Below, piece by piece: positions 27,703 through 38,079 of a DNA stretch of 64,000 nt. Position numbers and translations under genes: made by a program. The stretch is taken from positions 49,069 to 113,068 of the forward strand of contig JAJCYH010000006.1 of NCBI GenBank assembly GCA_029262995.1, written 5' to 3'. The number at the start of each line of letters is the position of its first letter. The first letter of the stretch is position 1. Source of the DNA: Saprospiraceae bacterium. Lineage in GTDB: Bacteria > Bacteroidota > Bacteroidia > Chitinophagales > Saprospiraceae. The notes beneath the pieces are model-generated. The model searched no databases. It was not told the DNA's origin and saw nothing but the letters and a program-made list of their open reading frames with translations.

Positions 27703-28974
27703 TTACAATTGAATACCTAAGGCATCCAATAGCTTAAAATGTGTTTTGTTGTAGTTGGTGACACTATCGACATAGGCAATACGTGCAAGAGTATATTCTT
27801 CTTCTGCAAGCAGAAGTTCAAAAATATTAGATATACCAGCCTCTTGTCTTTTTCTTGCTTGCTCCAAGGCAATCCTAGAAAAGTCTGTCGCCTCTTGTGA
27901 AATATCTATCATTTTCTGATACTCGGATAATATGGATTGATATTCCATAACTCGAACGTTAAGTATCATTTTGGTTTCCTCAAGTTCCAGATTACTTATG
28001 GCTACTCTGCTCTTGGTGATTTTCATGTCTCCGCCATAAATAAGATGACTCAATGGAATTTCCCAACCAATAAACACATCCACTGCATCAGTAGGCAGTG
28101 AACTTTCGTAGTTCTCACCAAATTTACCAAACGAATACCTTAACCCTAGCTTTGGTGGCAATAAACCTAATGTTATTGCTTTTGTATTTAATTTGTCTGC
28201 TTCATTTTTTAATTTGATGGCGTCCAAAGCAGGGTGGCCTTCAGTAGGAGTAGAGACATCTGTTAGATCTATCCTCTTGACATCTGTTAGATCTAAATGT
28301 ATCACATGTTCCCCCCTAATGTTCAAGGCAATCATTAATGAAGTCATGGCCCTTTGGTACTCCTGTTCTAATGTAATCAATTGCAAACTGACTCTTGCTT
28401 TATTGCTTTTGGAAAGCAACAATTCAGATTCTCGTCTCATGCCATTATCAATATGTATGCTTAATTGATCGATCAGACTTTCCTTAGAAGAAATCAAATC
28501 TTCATATACCGATTTGGCTACCGATAATCTTAGCAATTCATAATACAGCTCAATGGTGTTGATGACGGATTGATTTTTTGCTACAACTGCCAACTGCTTA
28601 GAACTCTGTGCTTCTAGTTTTTTTGCTTTTGGCAAAAATAGGGCATTGCCTAAGTCCCAATTCAAATTCACTTCCGTACCATACCATCTGGATTGCCTGT
28701 TTATCTCGTCAAATATTCGACCATCGGTATTTAGTGCAGAACCGTCAAGGTGATGGATGTTAGTACCTAGAAGCATATTAGGTACCCACCATTCTTTGGC
28801 TTTCTGATGATTGGCATCTGCCAATTGATGATATAATTGAGCTTTCCTAGCAGAAAAATTTTCTGATTTTGCGAAAGCAATAATACTTTGGAGATTCAAG
28901 TAGATGCTGTCCTGGGCATTAATGTTTAGAACATAAAATAGTAAACAAATGACTACAATAATATTTTTCATCAT
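27703..28974 (-). CDS. TolC family outer-membrane efflux channel protein
   Basis: 423 residues with an 18-20 residue signal peptide, long alpha-helical coiled-coil regions arranged as two TolC repeats, and the end block RQEAGISNIFELLLAEEEYTLARIAYVDS. It should form the trimeric outer-membrane exit duct for the RND pump encoded in the same operon. Its start codon touches the stop of the adaptor gene at 28974. Last gene of the operon. Confidence 0.88.
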   Translation of the reverse strand: MMKNIIVVICLLFYVLNINAQDSIYLNLQSIIAFAKSENFSARKAQLYHQLADANHQKAKEWWVPNMLLGTNIHHLDGSALNTDGRIFDEINRQSRWYGTEVNLNWDLGNALFLPKAKKLEAQSSKQLAVVAKNQSVINTIELYYELLRLSVAKSVYEDLISSKESLIDQLSIHIDNGMRRESELLLSKSNKARVSLQLITLEQEYQRAMTSLMIALNIRGEHVIHLDLTDVKRIDLTDVSTPTEGHPALDAIKLKNEADKLNTKAITLGLLPPKLGLRYSFGKFGENYESSLPTDAVDVFIGWEIPLSHLIYGGDMKITKSRVAISNLELEETKMILNVRVMEYQSILSEYQKMIDISQEATDFSRIALEQARKRQEAGISNIFELLLAEEEYTLARIAYVDSVTNYNKTHFKLLDALGIQL

Positions 28975-30179
28975 TAATTATCTTTTAGTATGGAATGAAC
29001 CTTCTGTCCTGAATTAACGCTACTCTTGCCTTTGGTAATCACCTGTGATGCTTCCGAAATGTTACTATTTAATACTTCAAAGTATTCTTTTCCAGAAAGC
29101 CCTTTTTTTAGAGCTACTTCTTCAACTAAGCCTTGGTTGACCAAGTAAACGAAAGCTTGATCCTTACGCATGTTAATAGCAGAATGCGGGAGACTTAATA
29201 GTTTATTTGAACTTGACCTTTCAAGATAGGCTTTGGCATACATGCCTGATTTTATCTTACCCTCTTTATTATCTATATCTATTTGTACTTCCATGGTTTT
29301 AGATGTGGGATCTAGGCTTTTGGCTATTCTGCTTATTTTAAGATCTAAGTGATTGCCTGGCAAACTAGGAAATTCTACCCTTAGTTTGTCTCCTACCTGA
29401 ATGCCTGAAACATCAGACTCTGGAATAGGCAATATCAACCTAAGCAGTGAGACAGATTCAACACTGACAATGGGTTCTGCATTTTGATCTACCAGCGCAT
29501 TTTGGATCAACTTTCCGGGATCTACAAAACGTCCAGAAATAATTCCGGAAAATGGTGCTCTGATTGTGAGCATGGTTAATCTCTCTTTCAAGGACATCAA
29601 TAAAATTTCTGCAGACTTAATTTTTGCATTGCAAATATCAATATTGGCTTTTGCCATATTCATCTCTGCTACTGTTACATCTGCATCACGTTTGGCATTC
29701 TCAAGTTCCATTATTGTTGTAAGGCCTGGAGATTGATCGTAAACAGCTTTTAGCCGCTTATAAATGTTTTGAGCAGCTAGACTATTGGCTGTACTCATTT
29801 CCAATTTAGCCTTTGCTGCTAATAAATTGGCTTCTTCTTGAAGTATCATAGATTCAGCAAGCCTATACTCATAGGTCAATATGGGATTTGATAGTTGAGC
29901 TAATACCTGGCCTTTGTTCACTTCGTCACCGATATCAACCATCACTTCCCTAGTAATGCCTTTTTCCATAGCATGAATATGGACCATTTGGTCTGGCACT
30001 ACGGTTCCAGTTATCAATTGTTCAGAGCTGAAAGATTGAAATGAAGGATGACTTACCTCAACTGTTGGCAATGCTTTGGCATCAGATTTTGCAGCTTGAC
30101 TGCCAGAATTGTTAGTGGTCTTGTTGTCTGTACAATTTGTGAAAACAACCAATAATATGCTTAGTATAATAAATTTCAT
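28974..30179 (-). CDS. RND efflux periplasmic adaptor lipoprotein
   Basis: About 401 residues from the ATG at 30179, chosen because it begins a lipoprotein signal ending in VVFTNC; earlier in-frame ATGs at 30188 and 30197 fall inside the pump gene. Lipoyl halves (GTVVPDQMVHIHAMEKGITREVMVDIGDEV and RAPFSGIISGRFVDPG) flank a coiled-coil hairpin, then beta-barrel and membrane-proximal domains. It links the inner-membrane pump to the TolC-like channel. Confidence 0.88.
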   Translation of the reverse strand: MKFIILSILLVVFTNCTDNKTTNNSGSQAAKSDAKALPTVEVSHPSFQSFSSEQLITGTVVPDQMVHIHAMEKGITREVMVDIGDEVNKGQVLAQLSNPILTYEYRLAESMILQEEANLLAAKAKLEMSTANSLAAQNIYKRLKAVYDQSPGLTTIMELENAKRDADVTVAEMNMAKANIDICNAKIKSAEILLMSLKERLTMLTIRAPFSGIISGRFVDPGKLIQNALVDQNAEPIVSVESVSLLRLILPIPESDVSGIQVGDKLRVEFPSLPGNHLDLKISRIAKSLDPTSKTMEVQIDIDNKEGKIKSGMYAKAYLERSSSNKLLSLPHSAINMRKDQAFVYLVNQGLVEEVALKKGLSGKEYFEVLNSNISEASQVITKGKSSVNSGQKVHSILKDN

Positions 30180-30180
30180 C

Positions 30181-33100
30181 TTAATCATTTTGAGCATTAT
30201 TAGGTTTAGCTAGAAGAGAATAAAGAATAGGGATAATGAATAAGGTAAGCAATGTTGCCATAAATGTTCCACCAATCACGGCAATCGCTAAAGGAACATT
30301 GGATTCTGTTCCACGACCTATTCCAATAGCAGTTGGCAAAAGACCAAAAATTGTAGTTATGGCGGTCATCAATACAGGTCTGAACCTATCTCTAGCCCCT
30401 TGTAGAATCGAATTGCTCATATCCGTAGTCTCTGCGAAAAGGGAGTTAATTCTATCTACCAATATATTACCATAGGATACGGAGATACCAATCATCATGA
30501 TGATTCCCATAATGGATTGAATATTAAGTCTTGTATTGGTCAGTTTCATGAGGAAGACAACACCAATAAACCCTAGCGGTATCGTTAGTAAAATAATAAA
30601 TGGCTGCCTAAAAGAGCGAAACAAAGGAACCAGGATAAGGAAAGCAAATATAGTGGCTAAGACAAGTCCTAATGCCAGCTCTTCAAAGGATTTACTGATT
30701 ACATTGACTTCCCCTTCAAAATTTATTTCATAACCCTTAGGCACTTCCATCGTTTTAATGATAGCTTTTATTTCATCGGAAACTCGACCAACATCACCCC
30801 CATCCAAATTGGCATAGACATTAAATTCACGTGTTAAGTTATGGTGATTGATTTCTACCGGGTTGGAGGAATCCGTAATATTGGCAAAGGACCTAAATGG
30901 AATCGCTTTGTCATGTAATTCACTAGTCGTTGTCACATTAGACAAGACATCTATTTCATCAATACGATATTGAGGATAGGTTACACCTACATAATAATGA
31001 TTGCCATTGTTTTCGTCAATCCAAAATGCCTTTTGAAATGTAGTCGAAGAATTTAATGCCGACACCATATTTTTGATTGCATCTACTGGTTTGACGCCTA
31101 GCTCAGCTGCCTTAATTCTGTCGATATCGATATCCTTGGCTGGTGCATCAATCCTCTGTAATACCCTAACATCTCTAGTGTTAGGCAATGTACGTAGTGT
31201 GTCTCTGATGTCCTCCGCAATACTTCTAAGAACGCTCAGATCATTACCTTTTACCTGCACATCGATAGGAGAGGGCTTACCTTCATTGAGTGCAGCCGTA
31301 ATCAGTCCTCCTGTATTAAAACTACATTCAACACCTGGAAATTTAGTGTTAAAAATGGTACGCAATCGTCTGGCATATTGCTTTGTACTAATGTTATGAT
31401 CTTCTTTTAACTGAACACCAATAAAGGCATCCTGAACACCGGAGTTAGGGGTATAAGCGGCAGGCAAATCATAGAATACGCCTATATTGGAAATGACTTG
31501 CTCCAACTCATCACCACATTCTTGTTTGATGATATTTTCCATTTGGATGATCACCTGTTCTGTATTTTCTAATGGCGTTCCGGATTCCGTTCTTACCTGA
31601 ATCTCCATTTGCCCGACATCGGATTCCGGAAATAATTCATAGGCATTTTGCGAAAGCAAAAAAACAGAGAGCGCAAATAGAAGAAATGCGCTAGCTAATA
31701 TGGGTACTCTATTTTTTAAAGCCTTAACCAAAAGCTTTTCATATTTCTTAGAGGTATTAGAAATGTAATTGTGAAAACCCTTAAATAATCTTTTTTCTTC
31801 ATTTTGACTGTTCTTAAGGAGTAGGGAAGCCAGAACAGGTATCAATGTCAATGAAAAGATATACGATCCAATCATAGCACCTGCAACGGTAATTGCTAGG
31901 GGCGAAAACAAGAATTTGGCAATTCCAGTCAAGAACATTACGGGGACAAAAACGGCAATGATAACAAGGGTAGAGGCCAGGACGGGCATAGACACTTCTT
32001 GGGCGGCACTAATAGATGCTTCCTTAAGGGACTTGCCTTCATTTCGTTGCTTGTCAATATTCTCAAGAACAACGATTGAATTGTCTACCAATAAGCCAAG
32101 TACAAGAGCAATACCACCAAGGGTTATGCTATTGATAGCCTGACCGGTAAAATAAAGTACAATGAATGTGAAGAAAACAGAGAGTGGCAAACTAATGCCT
32201 ACAATGAAGGCAGTTCTAAAGTTACCAAGAAATAGAATAAGTACAAAAGCAACTAGCAGTAATCCGGCTAGTCCAGCATTTCTTAATCCTGAAATGGAAT
32301 TTCTAACATAAGATGATTGATCAAATATTACATTCAATTTAACTCCATCAGGCATACGTTCAGCAAGTTTGGGTAATGCTTCTTTCACGGCATTTACAGA
32401 AGCAATGGTATTGGCTTTTGGTCTTTTGAATATAGGAAGATAAACTTGTTCTTTGCCATCAACACGAGCGATATTGGTTTGAATGGCACCAGCATCTTTG
32501 GCTTCTCCAAGATCCTTAATGTATATAGGTTTTCCATTTCTATAGCAGACTACGATATCATTAAAGTCTTTGACATGAACGATCATTCCTTTGGCATCGA
32601 CACCATAGTTGATGTCACCGATTTTGGCAACACCAGAAGGAATCATAGTAGTATTGTCCTGGATAGCCTTGTTGATATCCGTCATGGAAATACTCATCGC
32701 TTCCAATTTGTCTGGATCTACATAAATGTATATTCTTCTTTTTGAGCCACCATAGGCAGCAGGTGCAATTATACCTTTAACGCCACTAAGCATTTGCCGT
32801 AAGGTATAATAAGCAATATCATAGAGTTCTTTACCAGATTTATTATTGCTGCTTACCGTTAAAAGCATTAAGGGCTTGGATGCTGTTGGGTCAAAAGGTT
32901 GAACCATAGGCGGTAATGTACCAGGGGGTTGGTAGTACATATCAGACATGGCATACGACGAAGTGTTGGCCATAGCTTCTGCGGGATCTACATCTTCACC
33001 ATAGAAATTGGTAACAATGCTGACACCCATGATACTTTTAGATAATTGCTTTTCTATACCTGGGGATTGTCCTGTCCAACGTTCCATCCGGCTAGTGATG

Positions 33101-33282
33101 TCTTTCTCCACAACTTTGGCAGGCATGCCGGGGTAGAGGGTTAAAATTTGCATGGCAGACTTCTTAAATTGCGGCAAGATATCCACGGGCATCCTTGGAA
33201 TAAGTACTGTAGATAATAGTATTACCATAAGGACGAATACCATTACCAAATAAGGATTTTTAAAAGATAGTCTGATCATCAA
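30181..33282 (-). CDS. RND efflux pump inner-membrane permease (AcrB/CzcA superfamily)
   Basis: 1033 residues, the usual length, with 12 membrane helices and two large periplasmic loops. Conserved blocks: helix 4 region GGIALVLGLLVDNSIVVLENI with the paired aspartates-type proton relay position, and VSYGNILVDRINSLF, FRPVLMTAITTIFGLLPTAIGIGRGTES near the C-terminus. Only one acidic relay residue is obvious in helix 4. It is the first gene of a pump-adaptor-channel operon; drug or metal specificity cannot be told. A TAACTTTG box lies at 33302-33309. Confidence 0.92.
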   Translation of the reverse strand: MMIRLSFKNPYLVMVFVLMVILLSTVLIPRMPVDILPQFKKSAMQILTLYPGMPAKVVEKDITSRMERWTGQSPGIEKQLSKSIMGVSIVTNFYGEDVDPAEAMANTSSYAMSDMYYQPPGTLPPMVQPFDPTASKPLMLLTVSSNNKSGKELYDIAYYTLRQMLSGVKGIIAPAAYGGSKRRIYIYVDPDKLEAMSISMTDINKAIQDNTTMIPSGVAKIGDINYGVDAKGMIVHVKDFNDIVVCYRNGKPIYIKDLGEAKDAGAIQTNIARVDGKEQVYLPIFKRPKANTIASVNAVKEALPKLAERMPDGVKLNVIFDQSSYVRNSISGLRNAGLAGLLLVAFVLILFLGNFRTAFIVGISLPLSVFFTFIVLYFTGQAINSITLGGIALVLGLLVDNSIVVLENIDKQRNEGKSLKEASISAAQEVSMPVLASTLVIIAVFVPVMFLTGIAKFLFSPLAITVAGAMIGSYIFSLTLIPVLASLLLKNSQNEEKRLFKGFHNYISNTSKKYEKLLVKALKNRVPILASAFLLFALSVFLLSQNAYELFPESDVGQMEIQVRTESGTPLENTEQVIIQMENIIKQECGDELEQVISNIGVFYDLPAAYTPNSGVQDAFIGVQLKEDHNISTKQYARRLRTIFNTKFPGVECSFNTGGLITAALNEGKPSPIDVQVKGNDLSVLRSIAEDIRDTLRTLPNTRDVRVLQRIDAPAKDIDIDRIKAAELGVKPVDAIKNMVSALNSSTTFQKAFWIDENNGNHYYVGVTYPQYRIDEIDVLSNVTTTSELHDKAIPFRSFANITDSSNPVEINHHNLTREFNVYANLDGGDVGRVSDEIKAIIKTMEVPKGYEINFEGEVNVISKSFEELALGLVLATIFAFLILVPLFRSFRQPFIILLTIPLGFIGVVFLMKLTNTRLNIQSIMGIIMMIGISVSYGNILVDRINSLFAETTDMSNSILQGARDRFRPVLMTAITTIFGLLPTAIGIGRGTESNVPLAIAVIGGTFMATLLTLFIIPILYSLLAKPNNAQND

Positions 33283-33301
33283 TTGAAAATTATGGGAATA
33301 C

Positions 33302-33309
33302 CAAAGTTA
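33302..33309 (-). promoter_or_regulatory. -7 promoter box of the RND efflux operon
   Basis: Reads TAACTTTG on the minus strand, 20 bases before the pump ATG. The remaining 290 bases of this gap to 33595 show nothing else I can support. Confidence 0.45.
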
Positions 33310-33595
33310 TAATATCAGCCGAAGGTAAGAATATTGCACCGAGTCAGAGATAATATATAATAAAATGGCGAATATATATGTGGTTTATTTTCAATTAAAT
33401 AGCAAAAATTAGGAACGTATGATGTTATATACAAGGCTATAGGTCTTTATAAAATTGAATTTAGAGCTTAGTTCTATCAAGCCTCAGCATGTCTCAGTTC
33501 TTACTTTGGCTGTCTAAAGTAAAGCTATAATTACAATCAATTTAGGCATTAAGCGGATGGAGGGAAAACGATTATTACGAGTTGAACAGTAGAAA

Positions 33596-35521
33596 TTAAG
33601 GCTCTTCAACAATAAGCTCAGCATCATTTGGGACAATTAGTACGGCACCGTTTTGCACATCAATCGTGTGGCAAAAGCCAGTCTGGCCAGAATTTAAAAT
33701 TGCGTCTGGTGTTCCGCTTGGAATAATTACATCATGCATATTCGTAGGTACACCACAATCCCAGTTCCCTGTATTGGTCCAGTCATTGTTAACTGCACCT
33801 GTCCAGGTACGTGTCAATATCCCCATACAAGTATTAAGCGATAAAGTATAATCTTCGACTTCACCCCAGTTTTGGGTTCCGCAAGGAAGAGGAGGAGTGT
33901 TGTATGTAATTCTAATACGTATTATGTGATCTCCTTGTGGTGTTCCTGCCGGAGGGCTAATGTTAGCAGTATAGGGGCCAATGCCTGGACTTCCAAAGAC
34001 AGTAATGCTTTCGTTTGCGTCTTCAAAATCATCATCATGATTCCAGTCTACCCAAACACCACATCGATCCAGAGGATATGCAGGTGTACCGTTGGTTATG
34101 GTTAAGGGATGTATTACTCCTATACTCACATCTGTGCTTTGTGCTTGGTAATTATGATAACCACTTGGCGTACATGCTGTTGTATTATCGATTGTACCGA
34201 TTTGTACCCTTCCAATAAATTCATCGCATATATTTGAATTTGCTGGACAGAAGAATTGAGAAGGCGTTGTTTCCGTTGCTGTAGTGCTATAAGTATCGCA
34301 ATCTCCATTGATGGGCTTGACCCTATACCAATAGGTCATATTAGGGATGATGTCTGAATCTGACAATGAAGTCCCATTTTCTCCAGTTGCTCCATTTACG
34401 ATGGCTTCAAATCCTGCGGACGAAGAAGTTGTTGAGCGTTCTAGCAAATAGCCTAATTCATTATTGGCTGCATCAACCCAATTCAGTGCAATACGATTTG
34501 GGGTAAATGTGGCGGTTAGACCTGTAGGTACGGATACTGTAGGTGGTGTGCAGTCAAAAGAATACGTTGTATGGTTGGACCTTGTGACATAAGCTGCTTG
34601 AATACGTGTATATTGTTCTGTTGTAAAAATACCACCACACACGTCAGGGTAGTATGACATCAAGTTTTCTACAGGAGGGGTATAGAGGACACCGTTAATG
34701 TCCATTTCTCCGCCGGTGTCCATACATGTAGGTACGTCAAAATGTGAAGAATCGTATCTAGGATCTGCTTCAGTATCGCAGAGCAAATCCCCTTTAGTAG
34801 AACAATTGGCATCTATGCCATTTCGTGGAACATTTTCTGCATTTGCATGTCCTGGACCGTGTTCTGTGGATTGATGTGTATGGTAGACATTGAAGTAATG
34901 ACCAAACTCGTGAACATAGGTGCCATTGGCATTAAACATGCAACTGATATCCATTAGAATTCGGTTAGTGGCGGGAGAATCATTTGGAAAGTAGGCATAA
35001 CCGCACACAGCTAATCCAGATGCGGTAACTATAGAGTTTAGAAAAAATATATTCACCGCGTCGGTTGCAATAGTTGTCGCAGCAGCTAGGGCATCTTCGG
35101 TATCGTTGTCGGGTGCAGTTCCATCAAAATCATAAAGATCTGAGTTGTTGATATAGTTTACGCCGCAGTAGTAGAATTCTATATTTGTATCTAAGTAAAA
35201 CTTGTTTAGAAAAGTTAATCCTTTGGCCAGTTGTTCGGTTGTCAGTCCGCCAGTTCCACCGTCAGTCCTAAATATATGAGGCATTATTCCAACGCAATTG
35301 GTGCCTGCGTTTTTGACTGGAATAAAGTTGGCCATATCTTTTATGGTTTGTTCGATTTGTTCTGGTGTAGGATCCAAAGTTCCGCATAGGTGATCTTCTT
35401 CATAATTAGCGTTAGGTCTTAAAGTATTATTTTGAGAAAAGGCTGTTAGCTTAACAAATAAAATAAGAAATATGCCAAGAACTACTTTTGCGAAATGTGT
35501 CTGTTTGTGGCTCTGGCTCAT
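33596..35521 (-). CDS. secreted pappalysin-type (M43) metalloprotease with FN3 and GEVED domains
   Basis: 641 residues. Signal peptide to about residue 30; metalloprotease domain with HEFGH at 204-208 and the third zinc ligand H214 (HExxHxxxxxH), followed by a Met-turn candidate ENLMSYYPD; a fibronectin type III domain (about 330-410, GLTATFTPNRIALNWVDA); then a GEVED domain (CGVWVDWNHDDDFED, WGEVEDYTL). The C-terminal 60 residues lack a recognisable T9SS sorting tail and end at EEP, so either truncated or a different anchoring. Likely digests extracellular proteins. Confidence 0.85.
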   Translation of the reverse strand: MSQSHKQTHFAKVVLGIFLILFVKLTAFSQNNTLRPNANYEEDHLCGTLDPTPEQIEQTIKDMANFIPVKNAGTNCVGIMPHIFRTDGGTGGLTTEQLAKGLTFLNKFYLDTNIEFYYCGVNYINNSDLYDFDGTAPDNDTEDALAAATTIATDAVNIFFLNSIVTASGLAVCGYAYFPNDSPATNRILMDISCMFNANGTYVHEFGHYFNVYHTHQSTEHGPGHANAENVPRNGIDANCSTKGDLLCDTEADPRYDSSHFDVPTCMDTGGEMDINGVLYTPPVENLMSYYPDVCGGIFTTEQYTRIQAAYVTRSNHTTYSFDCTPPTVSVPTGLTATFTPNRIALNWVDAANNELGYLLERSTTSSSAGFEAIVNGATGENGTSLSDSDIIPNMTYWYRVKPINGDCDTYSTTATETTPSQFFCPANSNICDEFIGRVQIGTIDNTTACTPSGYHNYQAQSTDVSIGVIHPLTITNGTPAYPLDRCGVWVDWNHDDDFEDANESITVFGSPGIGPYTANISPPAGTPQGDHIIRIRITYNTPPLPCGTQNWGEVEDYTLSLNTCMGILTRTWTGAVNNDWTNTGNWDCGVPTNMHDVIIPSGTPDAILNSGQTGFCHTIDVQNGAVLIVPNDAELIVEEP

Positions 35522-35673
35522 AATAGATTTTTCTTAAAGATAAATAATGATTGGTATTTCTGCCTTTAAATTAGCATATTGTAAATTATTATAATATGTT
35601 ATAAATGTATTTTTTTAGGAGAAAAGGAGTACTGTTATTAAGTATATCCACCTTTAGAGTCTGAGACCTATTA

Positions 35674-35806
35674 ATTTGATCCACTCTTCATACTGACTTA
35701 TTTCAATAGTCGTATTTAGCCTTAAGTTCTATAGTATAATACTCATTAGAAAATATACGGACCACTTAGATTCTTATCACCTATCCACAAGGAGGAATTC
35801 GGTTGG
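35674..35806. repeat. 133-bp direct repeat, copy A
   Basis: Matches 44246-44378 at 130 of 133 positions with no gap. Minus-strand translation across its end gives a protein-like tail (LNTTIEISQYEEWIKL) that stays open here but has a TGA in copy B, so the repeat includes the end of a decayed gene. One edge abuts the truncated endonuclease fragment at 35809. Confidence 0.85.
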
Positions 35807-35808
35807 AG

Positions 35809-35934
35809 CTATAAATTCCCAAATTTCAGTATTGCTTCGTTTTCGCAATCCTGAACAATAATGATGTCAGGGTTCATGGGAAGCGTGTTGTTGTATCTTT
35901 TTCGAAAAGCTATATTGCAATTCTAGGATATCAT
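35809..35934 (-). pseudogene. N-terminal fragment of an endonuclease/exonuclease/phosphatase family gene
   Basis: The minus frame reads MIS-stop-NCNIAFRKRYNN, then NPDIIIVQDCENEAILKF and stops at the edge of repeat copy A. EEP enzymes begin ISWNCNGAFRKK and continue PDIxxIQECE; the TAG at 35923-35925 replaces the W codon. The catalytic remainder is missing. Decayed and truncated. Confidence 0.6.
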
Positions 35935-35988
35935 TTCATGATATATTTTGTCAAGTTATTATTTCCAATTTTCTCCCATAGATTTTCT

Positions 35989-36260
35989 TCAATCCCCTTT
36001 TTCATATCTCTTGTTGCTGTAGCTGTTGAGGATATCATAGCTATTCTCCGATATCTTACCTATACAATATCCGTGAACGAATGTAACTATTTGAGGTGGT
36101 TTGTAAGACAGTAAGTTGTTGGAAGAACTCAGATTGTAGATTGGTGATATAGTTTGAGCATCTAAGTTTACTATTTGATATTCGGTATTGTTAAACTTTA
36201 CCCACTTTAAATGCTTTATTGTGTCACTTGCATGAAATCTGTGCCATCAATCTGTATTTT
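35989..36260 (-). pseudogene. decayed gene fragment, unknown
   Basis: About 90 open codons ending with TGA at 35989-35991, with protein-like sequence (HLKWVKFNNTEYQIVNLDAQ, PPQIVTFVHGYCIGKI) and an in-frame TGA at its upstream end. No start codon or family recognised. Together with the neighbouring fragment it fills most of the 900-base gap between the M43 protease and the porin. Confidence 0.4.
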
Positions 36261-36338
36261 CTTCTTGTTTATATACTGGTAGTATTTGAATGTTTAAATT
36301 TCATTTTTATTTTTTTATCATTCACTGCGACTACACAT

Positions 36339-36376
36339 TGTGTGTGCCTTGAATGGCTACTACCTCACTCTACTCC
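36339..36376 (+). other. short group II intron relic
   Basis: TGTGTGTGCCTTGAATGG and the next 11 bases are identical to the proposed 5' end of the intron at 54146, and are followed directly by CACTCTACTC, like intron 3' ends at 53340 and 54895. I read this as an intron whose interior was deleted. Confidence 0.4.
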
Positions 36377-36420
36377 TTTAGCCAGTGATTTCTTTTTCGT
36401 TTTTTATGCCTACTATCCAT

Positions 36421-37644
36421 TTAAAAATAGGACGAAATTCCAAAACTAAATCCTCTTGTTTTGGAAGGGGCATTATTCAAAATATCTCTTTGGCTTTGGA
36501 TTCTGTAATTCAAACGAAAAACTGTTTGTGGCAATGGCCTAAAACTAATTGCAGGTATAATACTCCACAATTCATCTCCTATATTATCTCCTGTTTCTGT
36601 AAAATTGCCTACATTCCAATCAACATACTCAAATCTACAAGCAAGATTTAATGTTGCATTTTCCCAGTCAAACATTTTTCGCTTTAATACAGGCTGTACT
36701 ATATCCAAAAATCCACCGTGTTGTTTATTACCATATTGTTGGGTGTATGTGTCAGGCACATCAACATTCACCCAAGCCCATTCTCCTGTAATAAAAGTTT
36801 TTAATTTAGGCAAAGTTGTATTGTAATCAATGGCAAATACATTTACTCGTCTTTTTTCATCCAAGACAATACCATCTTTCTCAAAAGTATTGTAAATACC
36901 TCCCATATACGATAAACCTATTTCTCCAAATTTACTATGTCTTATTGCAATCTTTGCAGTTGTGAGTGGTGTTCCACTTGCAGATTCTTCAAATCGTTCT
37001 TCATTTTCCTTTGCCGCTGGTAAAAATGTTTTATTCTTGGTATTGTCTATGATAGAATTATCAAAGCCACCAGTTAAATAAACTTCATACCCAAACATCC
37101 AATCGTTTTTATAGGTCTTTCCAAACAACCCAAACCCCGCATTGCTCCATGTGGCGGGAAGCATTTGAGTAGCAGAGATAGGGCGGTCGGTAAATTCCCA
37201 TTTTGGGCCATCGTGATTTTGATTAAAAGCACCAATAGGATTCATGATGATGCCGCCTCTTAAATTTATCAATGGATGGAACTCTACATCCAAAGAAGCA
37301 AATTCTATGGCTATTTCTTTTCCGCCTTCTTCAAACTCTATTTCACTTAAAAATTTAAGTTTTTTTCCAATAGATGATGCAACAAATATAGTCATCCTTC
37401 TCATTTGAAATTGGTGTCCTTCAGAAACGCCGTCTGTTCCTAAGTGTTGCCAGTTTACCTCTACATAACCACCTACAGAAACAGGTACTTTCCCATAATT
37501 CAAAAAAGGACGGTTGTAAACCGCATCCATATTTAAGTGTTGTTCTGTCGAATCAATTTTGGTCCTATTGATTAGTGTTGAATCTATTTGTGCATAAGAT
37601 AATGCAGATAGAAATAATATTGATATAGTAATTATATGTTTCAT
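36421..37644 (-). CDS. outer-membrane porin (OprO/OprP-like)
   Basis: 407 residues with signal peptide (SILFLSALSYAQ) and strand-rich sequence: GGYVEVNWQHLG, FQMRRMTIFVASSIGKKLKFLSEIEFE, GGIIMNPIGAFNQNHDGPKWEFTDRP. The pattern and the C-terminal SFGISSYF fit a 16-strand phosphate-selective-type porin. Last gene of an operon with a Rieske protein (overlap four bases) and a diheme oxidoreductase, so it probably serves that redox unit. Confidence 0.8.
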   Translation of the reverse strand: MKHIITISILFLSALSYAQIDSTLINRTKIDSTEQHLNMDAVYNRPFLNYGKVPVSVGGYVEVNWQHLGTDGVSEGHQFQMRRMTIFVASSIGKKLKFLSEIEFEEGGKEIAIEFASLDVEFHPLINLRGGIIMNPIGAFNQNHDGPKWEFTDRPISATQMLPATWSNAGFGLFGKTYKNDWMFGYEVYLTGGFDNSIIDNTKNKTFLPAAKENEERFEESASGTPLTTAKIAIRHSKFGEIGLSYMGGIYNTFEKDGIVLDEKRRVNVFAIDYNTTLPKLKTFITGEWAWVNVDVPDTYTQQYGNKQHGGFLDIVQPVLKRKMFDWENATLNLACRFEYVDWNVGNFTETGDNIGDELWSIIPAISFRPLPQTVFRLNYRIQSQRDILNNAPSKTRGFSFGISSYF

Positions 37645-38075
37645 ACTTTTTTTAATGAAATGAGAATGTTTTGATTGTTAATGTGGACAGGAAATGACTT
37701 TAGGGGTTCTGTAGCAGGACCATTAGTTGCAATTCCTTTATTGTTAAATTCACTACCGTGTGCAGAACAAACCAATTTCTCTCCATAGGCGTTTAATTCA
37801 TACCCTTGGTGAGTACATCGCAGATATAGTGCTGTATAATCATTTTCTGAAAAACGAAATAGATAAATAGGAAATTGTAAATTATCATTTCTTACAATAA
37901 TGTATTTGATATAGTCCTCTTTATTCTGAAAATCTACTTTTGGAACAACAAGATTTTCTCCGTTAATAGAAGCATAAATACTCTTGGTAGAAACGCAACT
38001 TTGTAGTAAAATTCCGATGGAAGTAGCACCAAGACAAGCATAACCACAAGTTTTAATAAACTCTTTCCTATCCAT
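37641..38075 (-). CDS. Rieske [2Fe-2S] protein
   Basis: 144 residues with both Rieske boxes: CTHQG and CSAHGSEF (C-x-H and C-x2-H ligands). The N-terminus KEFIKTCGYACLGATSIGILLQSC looks like a membrane anchor or lipoprotein signal with a lipobox cysteine, so the cluster sits outside the inner membrane. Lies four bases after the diheme oxidoreductase and overlaps the porin gene, so it is likely an electron carrier for that enzyme. Confidence 0.88.
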   Translation of the reverse strand: MDRKEFIKTCGYACLGATSIGILLQSCVSTKSIYASINGENLVVPKVDFQNKEDYIKYIIVRNDNLQFPIYLFRFSENDYTALYLRCTHQGYELNAYGEKLVCSAHGSEFNNKGIATNGPATEPLKSFPVHINNQNILISLKKV

Positions 38076-38079
38076 ATCC

